A stretch of 64,000 nt of DNA from Pilaira anomala. Its lineage: Eukaryota > Mucoromycota > Mucoromycetes > Mucorales > Mucoraceae. Positions 23,653-36,800 of the stretch are shown one piece after another. Numbering within the stretch: the first letter of the stretch is position 1; the number at the start of each line of letters is the position of its first letter. The translations under genes and the position numbers were made by a program. Location: contig JAIXMQ010000033.1 in assembly GCA_025716855.1 (NCBI GenBank), positions 186,001 to 250,000 on the forward strand, read 5' to 3'. The notes under the pieces are model-generated. The model saw only the letters and a program-made list of their open reading frames with translations. It made no database searches and was not told the DNA's origin.

Positions 23653-25938
23653 ATGGAAGGACTTGTAGACCAAGATCTTTGGAAAGCAGCAGCAAAGAAC
23701 ATTGATTGGTTTGTTGAACCAAGCGCTGTACTTGGTGAACGTAGTGGTCCTAACCCATATACTTGGTTTCCTAATGGTCAACTCAACACTTGTTACAACT
23801 GTCTCGATCGGCATGTCGACACCTTGGGCGACCAAGCTTGTTTAATTTGGGACTCGGCCGTGACCCAAACGAAACGCATTTATACTTATGCTCAAGTCCT
23901 AGACCGTGTACAAGTATTGGCTGGTGTCTTTCAATCTTATGGCATTTCAAAGGGAGATACCATTTTAATTTATATGCCGATGGTACCTGAAGCTGTCTTT
24001 GCTTTCTTGGCTTGTGCTCGATTGGGTGTAGTCCATAGTGTCGTCTTTGGTGGCTTTGCTCCTAAAGAGTTGGCAAAGCGTATTGATGCTTGTAAACCCA
24101 AGCTTGTACTGACTGCTAGTTGTGGTATTGAGCCTAAACGCGTCATTCCTTATAAACGTAATTTTATATATATATGTATATACATATATGAAGTGCTTAT
24201 TTTTTTTTTTAATATATATATATATATAGCTCTTTTGGAAGCCGCTTTGAAACTATCTTCACATCATGTACGCACTCGTATCGTGTTCCAAAGACCTGGT
24301 CAGGACCGTGCTACTATGAATTATGCTCAAGGAGATCGAGATTTTGATGAAGAAATGGAGAAAATCGAGTCTCAAGGAAAGCAAGTGAAGCAATGTGTGC
24401 CTGTAGGCAGTGATGATCCATTATATGTACTCTATACAAGTGGAACTACAGGTGTGCCTAAAGGTGTAGTAAGATCAAACGGTGGTCACGCAGTCGTTTT
24501 AAGATGGTCTACTGAATATGTATTTAATATCAAACGTGGTGATACTATATTTACAGCCAGTGACATTGGGTAAAATAAACATACATACACAATCTATTTT
24601 TTTTTTTTTTTTTTTTTTTTTTTAGCAGAAAAAAAAATATGAAAATACTTACATATATGCCTTTTTTTTTTTTTTATTCTAAGATGGGCAGTAAGTCATA
24701 GTTATACAATTTATGGTCCAATGTTGACTGGTGCCACCAGTATTTTGTATGAAGGTAAACCTATCGGATCACCGGACGCAGGTACATTTTGGAGATTGAT
24801 CTCAGATTACAAAGTCAAGACGATGTTTACAGCACCTACTGCAGTTCGTGCGATTGCAAGAGAAGATCCTAAAGGTCTTTTAGCCAACCAGTATGATTTA
24901 TCTTCTTTGACTTCTTTATTCTTGGCTGGTGAAAGAAGTGATCCCGAGACTTTAAAATGGTGTCAAAATTTAGTTTATGAAAATTGTACTGTGATTGATA
25001 ATTATTGGAGTACTGAATGTAAGTAGTTTATTTATTTTTTTATATATATTTAAAGCTTTTGCTGAAACGCTCTGTAAAAAAAAAAAAAAATCAAAAGTGG
25101 GTTCACCTGTCACAGCTACATGCGCAGGAGTCGAAAAGGATGTACGAGCAGCAGTGAAATGGGGTTCAGCAGGTAAACAAGTACCTGGATCACGTATTGT
25201 TGTATTAAAGGAAAACAGTTTGGAAGAAACGACAGAAGCTAACCAGTTTGGTAATATTGTATTAAAGTTACCTTTACCACCTGGAGCGTTCCCAGGATTA
25301 TGGAATAATGAGGAAGGATATAAGACGAGTTATTTTGATAAGTTTCCTGGGTATTTTGATACAGGTGATGCTGGTATGATTGATGAAGATGGGTAAGTCC
25401 CTTTTTATATATATATATATTTATGGGCGTGTGAAATCAATTAATTTTTTTTCTTTTCTGGAATTCTATGTATAGATTTGTACATATTATGTCAAGAACT
25501 GATGATATTATTAATATTGCCGGTCATCGTTTATCCACAGGCACAATTGAGGAAATTCTTATCTCTCATCCGATGGTAGCAGAATGTTGTGTTGTTCCAT
25601 TACCTGATAAGTTGAAAGGACATGTACCACTTGGTATTCTCGTACTTGCACATGGAGAGTTTGATGAAACGAATTTAATCAAGGAATTGATCTTTGCTAC
25701 ACGTCGTGATTTAGGTGCGATTGCTTGTTTTGATACTGCGGTGATTGTACCGAAACTTCCAAAGACACGTAGTGGGAAAGTATTACGTAGAAGTATTCGT
25801 GAAATGGTAGATGGTAAACAAATTAATATGCCGGCTACAATTGAAGATGAAGATACATTATATGATATTTATGAGATTTTATCAAACCGTCAATTAATTC
25901 CAAAAGGGGCTCCTGCTCTTATCAAAGCTAAATTATAA
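23653..25938 (+). CDS. Short-chain acyl-CoA synthetase (ACSS3/propionyl-CoA synthetase-like)
   Basis: Five exons (23653-24157, 24230-24569, 24684-25018, 25098-25392, 25476-25938), 645 residues, in phase. Family reaction: ATP-dependent adenylation of a short carboxylate (acetate/propionate) and transfer to CoA. Seen: N-terminal ACAS_N-like part (YNCLDRHVD), VFGGFAPKELAKRIDACKPK, the P-loop-like YTSGTTGVPKG, the ACS motif DNYWSTE, GYFDTGDAG, RTDDIINIAGHRLSTG and the C-terminal catalytic lysine in RSGKVLRR. The PNGQLNTCYNCLDRH start and the LGSPVTA after the DNYWSTE motif suit the ACSS3 branch better than the cytosolic acetyl-CoA synthetase. No clear mitochondrial presequence. The third intron ends in an A-rich acceptor (TCAAAAG), unlike the usual pyrimidine tract. 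Function is secure at the family level; the substrate is inferred. Confidence 0.93.
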
Positions 25939-26860
25939 CCACATTTTTTTTTTTTTTTTTTTCCCACTGCGCGTTTTTTTTTTTTTTTTTTTTTTTTTTT
26001 TCATTAATAAAGTTTTTTTTTTCGTAGTAAGGACCCTCTCTTTTTTTTTCATTTTGGGTCTGTGCGTGTGCGGGGAAAATGTATACAGTTACTACCCGAT
26101 TTATTAATTTTTACACAAGATTTCTCTTTTTACATTTTGAAGTTTCAAATTATTCCTTTTTGGCTTTATAAACACTTATTAAAATTTGATTTGATGTGTA
26201 CATAAACATATGCTTTAAATATGGGCGTAATAGATTCCTTTTTTTTTTTCTCACGGCTTGATTTGTTAAACTGATAACCATCATTGTATCAATAGTAGTG
26301 AGATTTTTTCTTTTTTCAAAATACGCTTGTACACATGAAAAAGATGACTGTAAAAATTGGGGGGGGGGGGGAGGGAAATTAGGCTCTTTTTTAAGCGTAG
26401 ATCCAACTGATTGTTGACAGCTTAAAGCGAGTTATTTCTGGAATTCAATATATATTTTGTTAGTGGATTTTTTTTTTTTTTTTTTTTTTGAAAAAAAAAT
26501 AAGCTTGATTAACTAAAAAAAAAAAAAAATAGATCCTATTAGCCAAACAAAGATTTGATTTTTTTTTGTTTTTGTTTTATCTCCTTTTCTTTTCCCTAAA
26601 GACTAAAATATAGAACAAAAAAAAAAAAAAAATGAAAAGGAAGATCATCTAGAAAGATGTGTACATATTTAAACAATAAAAAACAATAGAAAAACAAAAA
26701 AACAAAAAAAAAAGACTTTTGTTAGCGGCAGTTTAAATAATTTTATTCCTAAAAAAAAAATGATGAAAATGCTGTTTTTTTGACCGAAACTTCTGTTTAG
26801 CATTTTTTTTTTCTTCTCTTCTTCATTAGAAAAAAAAAAAAAAAAAGTAATTTAATGTCA
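25939..26860. other. Homopolymer-rich spacer
   Basis: No gene. It contains many T, A and G runs (for example G at 26359-26370). The 3' end of the acyl-CoA synthetase transcript and the PP2C promoter must both lie here. Confidence 0.6.
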
Positions 26861-28064
26861 ATGGGCCAAACATTATCAGAACCTCTTACAGATAAACACA
26901 CAACGGAAGGAAATGATAAACGAGTCATGTATGGAGCCTCCAGTATGCAAGGCTGGCGAACAAGTAAGTTCAATAACAACTGTCATAAACAATAATAATA
27001 AAAAAGGCTAATAATACCAAAAAAAAAAAAAAAAAAAAAGGTATGGAAGACGCACATACAACAATTAATTCGTATGGAGACTCGGGCACGAGTTTCTTTG
27101 CAGTATTTGATGGACATGGAGGAGAAGCGGTAGCAAAGTATAGTGGAAAGGAACTTTTTAAAAAGATTATAGATACACCAGCATTTGAAAGAGGAAGGTA
27201 TCGAGATGCGATTCGAGGTGGATATTATGGTATAGATGAGGATTTATTAAAAGGTAAAAAAAAAAAAAGTGTAGTGGATATGTTGGATGATGATTGTTCT
27301 CTCACACACACACACACACTCACACATATATATATATATAGATCCCAGTTTTGAACAAGATAACTCAGGGTGTACAGCAGTAGCCGCATTATTAACTAGA
27401 AATAACGTGTTATATGTAAGTAACGCAGGTGATTCAAGAGCAGTGATTAGTACACGCGATGGAAAAGCGATTCCTTTATCCCAAGATCATAAACCAAAAC
27501 AAGCAAAAGAAACGACTCGAATTCAAAATGCAGGCGGGTTTGTAGAAAATGGGCGGGTGAATGGAAGTTTAGCGTTATCCAGAGCACTAGGTGATTTTAA
27601 TTTTAAAGCGAATCATAGTCTTACGCCTGATAAGCAAGCCGTGACAGGTAAAAAAAATATATATATATATATATATTCAAATGATTTTTAAGGTTTTAAT
27701 CATCATTCTTCTATCCATAGCTGAACCAGATATCATTGAACATTTATTAACAGATAATGATGAATTTATGGTATTGGCATGTGACGGTATTTGGGATTGT
27801 CTTAATAACCAACAAGTAGTAGATTTTATTCGATACCAACTATGTCAACATAAATCCATGGGACCCATTTGTGAGGAATTAATGGATTATTGTTTAGCAG
27901 AAAAAGCGAATATGGCAGGGATTGGATGTGATAATATGACGGTAGTCATTGTAGCCTTTTTACGTCGACGTACACCACAGCAATGGTACGATTGGATGGC
28001 ATCTAAAGCCTGTCCAACTTTACCTACTAAAAAAGCTATTTTACTTTCAGAAGAAAAGAAATAA
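26861..28064 (+). CDS. PP2C-type Ser/Thr phosphatase (Ptc2/Ptc3-like)
   Basis: Four exons (26861-26963, 27041-27253, 27342-27647, 27721-28064), 321 residues, in phase. PP2C enzymes are Mn/Mg-dependent phosphatases; Ptc2/3 silence stress MAPK and DNA-damage signalling in yeast. Motifs: GWRTSMEDAHT, FFAVFDGHGGE, DNSGCTAV, NAGDSRAV, LSRALGDF, LACDGIWD and GCDNMTVV, together giving all the metal-binding Asp residues. The start is set at the second of two in-frame ATGs (26855, 26861) because MGQTLSEP matches the N-terminus of Ptc2/3 and would allow N-myristoylation of Gly2. Intron 1 has an A-run of about 20 bases up to its acceptor. The protein is shorter than Ptc2 because the C-terminal tail is brief. 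The stop codon is only 18 bp from the stop of the convergent capping gene. Confidence 0.94.
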
Positions 28065-28082
28065 AAATTTTTATTTATTTAT

Positions 28083-28555
28083 TTATTTGAATTTTAATGC
28101 ATTACGACTTAATAATCGAATATTATTTACAAATACTTCAATCATGGATGTATAATGTGAAGGTTCTTTACGATCATTTTTTTCTTTTTCTAAAGCGAGG
28201 GATTTGGCATCTGCAAATTCGAGTTCCAACTCATGACGTACGTCGGGATCTCGGTCCTAAATCACAAGTTTTTTTTTTTTTTTTTTTTTTTAGTTCGAAT
28301 TCCCTCCCCGTGTAAATTTTTTAACTTACAGCAGACCCTTTGACTTGTGTCAGATCAAATGCAATACCACCATGTTGATATGATATTCGGTCCTTATTAC
28401 GTTCAAAAATAGGTTGTGTATTTGGTTTCTCCCGTGGTTTTTCAATATTGATCGAGATTCTGTAATCCAAAGGTTGATTGGGTGAATGAATATTGAGATC
28501 GGCTACACGAATTTTCTCAATAATACCGTTTTCAACAATCTATTATACATTTAGT

Positions 28556-28586
<31 letters not shown>

Positions 28587-29278
28587 CTTGCTGTATTACT
28601 TTACTTTTCCTGTTGATTGTTCAGTCGTTACTCTACATTTATTTCGTCCAATCTCAAAAAAGCGATCTGTTTCAATAGTATGTTTATATTTTACACGTTC
28701 ACCCTATATATCCCATTGAAAGTTTAGAAGAAGTACATTTTTTTTTTTTTATCTTGTCCATCCTTTATTACCTTGTAATCGCGTGCTTGAGTTCTGTTGA
28801 CAGCATCGTTTAATATCTTATTAAAGTGACGATGTTGCTCTAAAGGCATGTTAGCAACAAACCGATTTTGTCTCGTAGCTTCATGTTCCAAAACTAACCG
28901 AAAAAAAAAAAAAAAAAAAACCTGTTAGTGACATGTTTGCTTCAAATAAACATGAATACTTTACTTGTTTCTGTTTTAGCACCAATATTCATACGTTGAT
29001 TCGATCGTTTATCAACAAAGATACCCAACTTGGCTTCAATCTAAAAGAAGAACAAGAAGAAAAAGGAGTTTAATAAAAAGTGTTATAATATGTGTTTATG
29101 AAAAACATACCTCGACATTTTCCAAATGGACGTGTTCAGCAATGAAATCAGCAATATATTTTGTAATGTCGTCAACAGGTTTATAACCAAAAATGGAGGG
29201 TTCTCTTATGGTTACTGCTTGTCTCTTTGGAGCAGGACTAATGTCTGCTTCTGAAGCAGTTCTTTTTTTTGAATCCAT
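28083..29278 (-). CDS. CET1: Cet1/Pct1-type mRNA-capping RNA 5'-triphosphatase
   Basis: Six exons (29278-29111, 29040-28965, 28893-28772, 28703-28605, 28539-28330, 28256-28083), 282 residues, in phase. This metal-dependent triphosphatase takes the gamma phosphate off new mRNA, the first step of capping; fungi use this tunnel-fold enzyme where animals use a Cys-phosphatase. Beta-strand 1 carries the metal glutamates in VEIEAKLG. Later strands show GERVKYKHTIETDRFFE, RISINIEKP and SYQHGGIAFDLTQVKG, and the metal strand is RHELELEF. All the glutamates expected for catalysis are present. The length is close to fission yeast Pct1 and much shorter than budding yeast Cet1, whose long N-terminus is missing. 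Its guanylyltransferase partner is not in the window. Confidence 0.93.
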
Positions 29279-29342
29279 TATATATAAATAATTAATCCGG
29301 AAACAAAAAATAATATAATTGTAAAAAAGTTTTTTTTTTTTT

Positions 29343-29590
29343 TTTTTTTTTTTTTTTGGAAATATGTATTTTTTATGAAAATAAAAAAAAAGAAAGGGAA
29401 AAAGTTTGAGGGGGGGTAAAAAAAAAAGGGGGGGGGGGGAGAGAAAAAAAAGAGTCAGAGAGTCAGAGAGTCAAAGAGAGAGAGAGAGAGAGAGAAAGAA
29501 TATGTGTGTGTGTGTGTGTGTGTTGTTTGTATTTGTGTGTGTGTGTGTGTGTGCGTGCGTGCGTGTGTGTGTGTGTGTGTATTTTTTTTT
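29343..29590. repeat. Poly-T, purine-rich and GT-repeat tracts between CET1 and RHO1
   Basis: The intergenic gap holds a T-run, a G/A-rich tract and a GT microsatellite with GTGC variants (about 29502-29580). No gene. It must carry the RHO1 3' end and the capping gene's promoter. Confidence 0.7.
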
Positions 29591-30621
<1,031 letters not shown>

Positions 30622-32696
30622 CTAATAACAATAATAACAAAAAAGATGATGAGTTTTTTTTTTTTTTTTTTTTTTTTGTTTAACTTTGGTAATGTTACAA
30701 TGTAAGGTTTTTTATTTGTGTTTATTTATTATTATTATTAATTTTTTTACCTTTTATTATTTTCTTAAAAAGAAGAAGGAAAAATATATGTATTAAAAAA
30801 AAAAAAAAAAAAAAAAAAAGAGAGAAAAAAGAAGAAAAAGAAAAAAAAATAATCGGGCAAAACCTGCGAAATGGTAATTTTTAAATTCCGAAAAGGGATT
30901 TTTTTTTTTGTTAGATTGTTTAAAAAAAAAACAGTTACGAGTTATACTTTTTGTTGTAATTTTATTGAAATTACACTTTTTTGGTTTATCACATTTACAC
31001 TCGGCTTAACATTTGACTTTTGATCAATAATGTATAATACAAAAAAAAAAAAAAAATGAAAAACTGTATTGGATTTTTTTTTTTTTTTTTTTTTATGATA
31101 CTATTTATATATTTCTTGGCGTAAAAAAAAAAAGGAAAAAAAAAAAAAAAAAGTATTTAGTATCGCCAAGGTTTGTTAGTTTCATTTTTTAACTGTATAA
31201 AAAACATGTTAGCACTTACACAAGTTATTAAAAAAGAGAGACGATTATTACATCAACTAAATACCAAAAGACCCAAACAATTCAGGCATTACTATGCGAT
31301 TATTAACAGTAAACAAAAAGATATACCTGTCAACTTTGTTTTTATTACATCAAGTTTATTGAAACGCTTTCTTTCACCCATATCTATATTCCCTTTTTTT
31401 TTTTTTTTTTTTCAAGCATAAATTATATTCATTCGTCACAGTAAGACAATGCGCGCCTCATGTTACAACAGAAATCATGTGTTTGATAATAATAACAATG
31501 AGACCGTTCTTTTTGGCATTATTATATATCTTTTGACTGCTGACATGTTTCCCATTGTTGTGTTATTCTCACATAGACTCATTGAACCTCATAATATACT
31601 CCTTGCATGAATGTTGATATTACTGATGATAGTATCAAGTAAAACTTAAGGGGAGAAACAATACAAAAGGAGGGTTACTATATATATATATTTGACATCT
31701 CTTCTCTCAAAAGTTTCAACTTGTTTGAATAGTTCAAGTCATCAGCTACATCATCATCCGTTTCTTTCTTCTTTGAGATTTTTTTTTTTTTATCTCCTGA
31801 ATGACGTCTTTCAGAAGTGTATTACCCCTCTCTCTCTCTTAGGTTGACAGAAGACAATTGTTCTTTCAAATGTATGTGTGTGACCACGAGCTAAAAAAAA
31901 AAAAAAAGAAAGTAACTACAACAAGAGAAAGGAGTTTATTTGTCGCGTTTTTTTGTTGTTGTTGTTGTTGTTGTTGTTGCTATTGCTGTTGGGTATAGGG
32001 TGAGAGTCGTGTTAAGAGGGAGGTAGTGTATATATATTTTTAGACGTTTTGAATAAAACATTACTAATTGTAGATCGTCATTCATGAAACAATGAATGTT
32101 AAAAAAGAATTATATAGAAACCTTTTCCCTGTGTTATAAACATTTTAAATTAATCCAAAAGTAACAGTAAGAAGAAGAAGAACAAAAAAAAAAAACGGTC
32201 CCCTTTGTCCAGTTAAAAATCATGATTCTATTCTCTACTAAAAAAAGCTTCAGATCGATGTGGAAGAGAGCTACTTTGTAAAAGGAGAGAGAGAGAGTGT
32301 GTGTGTGTGTGTATGAATTGTGTTGTAAAAGAGTATATAGAAAAAGGAGGGGGGGATGAAGATAACTCGCATATTTAATCCATCGTCTTCTTTTCATCTG
32401 TTTTGATGAAATGTTAGAATTCATTATCATAAAACTTATTACATATGCCGTTTGTTTACATTGGAACTCAATAAGATGATTGTTTTGCATTGACATTGAA
32501 ATTTGCACAAACCTTGTTTGGCTAAATTTATTAACCGATGAACGACTACACTTTAACCGCAAGTTTTATTAAATCCCCGTGCGTTTGGCACACTAAAAAA
32601 AGAGGTCTTCAAACTGATACTACTTACTTATACCACAAAACCATTCCATTAATCCATCTTTTATGCAAATCAAAAAGTTAATATAACTTGCATGTG

Positions 32697-32733
<37 letters not shown>

Positions 32734-33887
32734 ACTGCATCTACGATTGTTTATACATACTGAGGAATAAACACCTATACATACTACCTTATTATTACTA
32801 TATATAGCCTTGCATCAAATATCATATCAACAAACTTTTTTTTTTATCATATAAATTAACTCTTTACGAGTAATTGTATTTGAAGATCCCATGGCGGCAC
32901 ATTCCATGGAGATAGTTACAAAGTGAGTACATATATATATATATATATATATCAATTTTCTTTTTTAATTTTAATAATACAATATACATGCATACTTTTA
33001 AAATCTGGCATAAAATGTAAAAAAAAAAAAAAAAGGAGTATGATATGATTCTGATTGAAAATGATACACACACACACACACACACAAGTCACAATAGTTT
33101 TTTTTTCTATAAAATAAAAGATTGATCTTTGACTGTTTGCATTATTTTAGGCGAAGAACTTTTTTTTGAATTTTTATTGTAAAAAAAAAAAAAAAAGACT
33201 GGTTTCTTTGTCAAGTAAAAAATATCTGACATGATCCGACAGTGCAGTATATATTAGTTTAACTATACATTTTAGTCCAGATGAATAAAAGAAAAAGGTC
33301 TTTTTTTTTGTTTTTTTTTTTTTTATTTGCTTAATCTTTAAATTCTATTATGTGCCTGTTTTTCTGTATCGAATAAAGATGCAGTTTCTCTCGAATGGAT
33401 ATAATAGAATCGTTGGTTTTTTTTATATTAGTTATTTAAACAATCTTCTCTCATTATTCTTTTTTTGTGGCTGATTAAATTAAATTTCGGGTAAAGATCA
33501 CCGAAAAGTAGCCACCTAAAAAAAACATAGAACGATATATTACATAGGAAACGAAAAGATTTATTTTGCTATTGATGTGTAATGATGTTTCATCAAACAC
33601 AACGAAATGTGATAGAAGAAGAGTTCTTTGGCGTTACTACGCAACTAAACCAAAAAAACACATGTCATTTGTTGGCTAAGTCGTTGTTATTGTTGTTATT
33701 TTTATCACTCCTAATATTAAATAATTTATTTTTTTTTTTACTCCTTATTCTTGTACACTTTTTGAATGTAACTTTTTTCTTTTTTTTTTTTCTTTTTGTC
33801 TTCTTTTTTTTTTCTCCTCTTTCTTCTTTCTTGTATATATATATATACACACACACACACATACACACACACATACACACACACACA
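30622..33887. other. Gene-poor spacer with many homopolymers
   Basis: No gene I can defend in 3.3 kb. A frame at 31206-31421 (starts MLALTQVIKKERRLLHQL) has mixed composition for about 55 residues before running into a T-tract, so a small unknown exon there is possible but weak. Simple repeats include a GTT/TTG run (31954-31979), a CT run (32701-32729), a TA run (32934-32952), a CA run (33065-33086) and CA/TA tracts just before the ankyrin-gene start (33835-33888). Confidence 0.5.
31954..31979. repeat. GTT trinucleotide microsatellite
   Basis: About eight to nine perfect GTT units following a T-run in a gene-free region. Confidence 0.85.
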
Positions 33888-36800
33888 ATGGATTTTTTAA
33901 AGAGTATTTCAAAAGATGAAGTAGATAAAGTGAGAAAGATGTTACAGTCAGGAATTGACGTGAATAGTTCATTTGTATGGAACTCAAAGGATACTTTTTC
34001 TCCAGTGTTACCTAATCATCGATCATCCGATCATTTACAAACCGATCAAGAGTATCAATGTAAGCCACTCAATATAGCAGTTTTAGGTGGTCATCCTAAT
34101 ATGGTCAGACTTTTATTAAGTGCTGGAGCTGATATCAATAATAAAGATGGACGAGGAAGGTAATATAAATATCAATTTTTCTTTTTTCTTAAGAAGCAAC
34201 CTAAAAAAAAACATTATATATAGAACTGCATTGGTCTGCGCTATTTATGGGTTAGATTTAGATGCATCAAATATTAATACGTCAAATTTACCTTTAATCT
34301 CACAAACAAATCCTTGTCATTTTGATATCATGAAGAATATACTCTTATGTCATCCTAACCTATATTATGCAACACTGGATTCTCCTCAATATGAAATTAA
34401 AGGAATTACTCCTTTATGTTTAGCTAGTTATCTTGGAAAAGCAGATATTATACAATTATTATTAGATGATGGACGAGTGAATGTGGATGGAACTGACAGT
34501 AAAAATGCAACTGCTTTAATGTATGCTGGTAAGTTAACCATGTATATCCATATATATATATATATATATACTTATTCCCTTACAATAAATAGCAAGGGAT
34601 GGTAATATCCCGATTGTCAAGATGTTATTGGATTACCATGCTTCACCGGATATCACCGATAGTCATGGTTGGTCTGCGATCCAATACGCAGAGCGTAACC
34701 CTGAAATTGTACAGTTATGTGAACAAGTCTTACGAATTAAACGATCTGAATCCATCATGACACCCACTAAATACCAAACAAACTATACACGATTATCACA
34801 TTTACTGAGTACCATCCCCAATTATCCATCTTCACTCTCTCATTTACAATTTGAGACACTCAAAGATATCGATCATCTTGACCCTACTGCACGATCACTT
34901 GTCAATATTATTCAACAAGCATTTTTACAGGCGATCAAGATCCACGATCATTTATCGTTACAAACCTTATTATTACAGTCACCACCTATTCATGGTAAAC
35001 AATGTGCAGGACCCTTATTGATCAACCATCATGATCCAAAGACAGGACTTACAGCATTTCATCATGCGATGCGAACTAAACCCTTACCTTCATTGGATAC
35101 AATTACGATGTTATATCAAGCAGGAGCAGATATGAATGCTCAAACATATTATGGACGTACTGCTTTACATCATTTAGCAAGGTTTGGATTAGATAAAGAT
35201 GGACAATCTTGGGGTATACAAAAGAGTAATACCAGTCAACCGAATCAGAATCGAATCAAGGGAGTTCAAGTACCTCAACATTTGGCCATGTGTGCGTCGC
35301 TTTTGATACGATTTGGTTCATTGGTGAATATTGCAGATCCAACTGGCAACACGCCACTGCATTTTGCAGCTGAATTCGGTGCTGTACCTGAAGTATTAGA
35401 AGTATTAATACTTGAAGGTGGTGCGGATTTCGGTTTAAAGAACAAGAAAGGTTTAACTCCTTTAGATGTTTGTAAATCGGATGAAATCCGTAAAAAGATG
35501 TTGAATTTAGAATCTCAAAGAAAAAAGACTTCAAGGTCAAAATCGGTCATTTCAAATTCAAGTGGCACCATACGACCTTTTGATTCCGCAAGTGAATACA
35601 ATCGTTCCTCCATCGTAAGATCCAGCTCAAGATCATTTTTGTTTCAACCTGAAACAAAAAAACAAGTCATCTTACAACAAAAGAAACAGTTGGAAGGAAA
35701 TCAAGAGACGGCTGATTTTGATGTCATCTTGAAAGCTTTCTTTAGTTATCAAACTACTTTTACTGATTCAATTGAATCTTCTTTAGCTTATATTACTGAT
35801 TCTATATTAGGCTCTTGGCATGCAGTAGGTCAGGACGCACAACAACAACTTGAAAATACTATTTCTCAGTTACGTTTCGAGTTAAGAGAGGCCCATGAAA
35901 TGTTTGATTCTACAGATCAATTAGTAGATAAAGTCATGATGTCTTTTAGAGATGAATTAGAGCAAGTGGAACAAGTACATCAAGCAGATTGGGAAATGTC
36001 TGAATTACAACACGATAAAATCGAGAAATTATTTGATGTTTTTGAACGAATCGATGGTAGATTTTGTCAATTAGAATTAGCACAGGATGATTTAATCAGT
36101 CAAATTGAAAAATTAAGAAAAGCGGCTGCGTCCAAGAAATATTTTGAAGATGCAAAGGAAGATATTGGTACTTGTGTTGTTCATCTTGCTCAATCACTTT
36201 TAATATTACAAACCGTCCCCATGGTAATGCATTTACGTGATGATCGAAACAGATTATACTTGGATATGACGGCAGTTGTAGACCAAGTAAATTCAAAATT
36301 AAATACTCGATTAGCCTTAGAAACCGATACGAAGCGTGCAACCATATTAAAGGAATCACAAACTTTGTTACAAACAAGATGGTTTATAGTAAAAGATCTC
36401 TTGACAAAAGAAGATGTACCTGCCCTTACTCGTTCCACAAGCCATCCAAATACTTTTACACCCAAAAAGCCTAAACTTATCTTTTCAAATGAACCTTCAC
36501 TCAATCAACTTGAACTTTCATTTGATATCTTACATTCCAATTTATATGAGATACAAAAGGATATCCAAGACGTTACAGATAATTTAGAACGTTTATTAGA
36601 TAGTAAGAAGAAAATGTATGAACTCTGTCTTTCTCTAGAAAAGGAAATGAAAGATAAATTTGCAAAACGTACACGACAAGAGATCTCGGATGAATTGAAC
36701 GGTGTCCTTTTATTTACTCAACAAGTACTTGATAAACAAAAAGCATTAGATTCAGAGCGTGCTCAATTATTGAAGGAGTATAATAGCATTGACCAACAGT

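Noticed and set aside
31173..31421. 82-codon frame considered as a small gene
   Set aside because: Only about 55 residues have normal composition, the end is encoded by a T-run, and no domain or splice partner was found; mentioned in the spacer note instead.
36190..36504. Minus-strand frames inside the ankyrin gene (also at 35256, 36763, 37473)
   Set aside because: Shadows of a long, well-supported plus-strand exon; no family resemblance.
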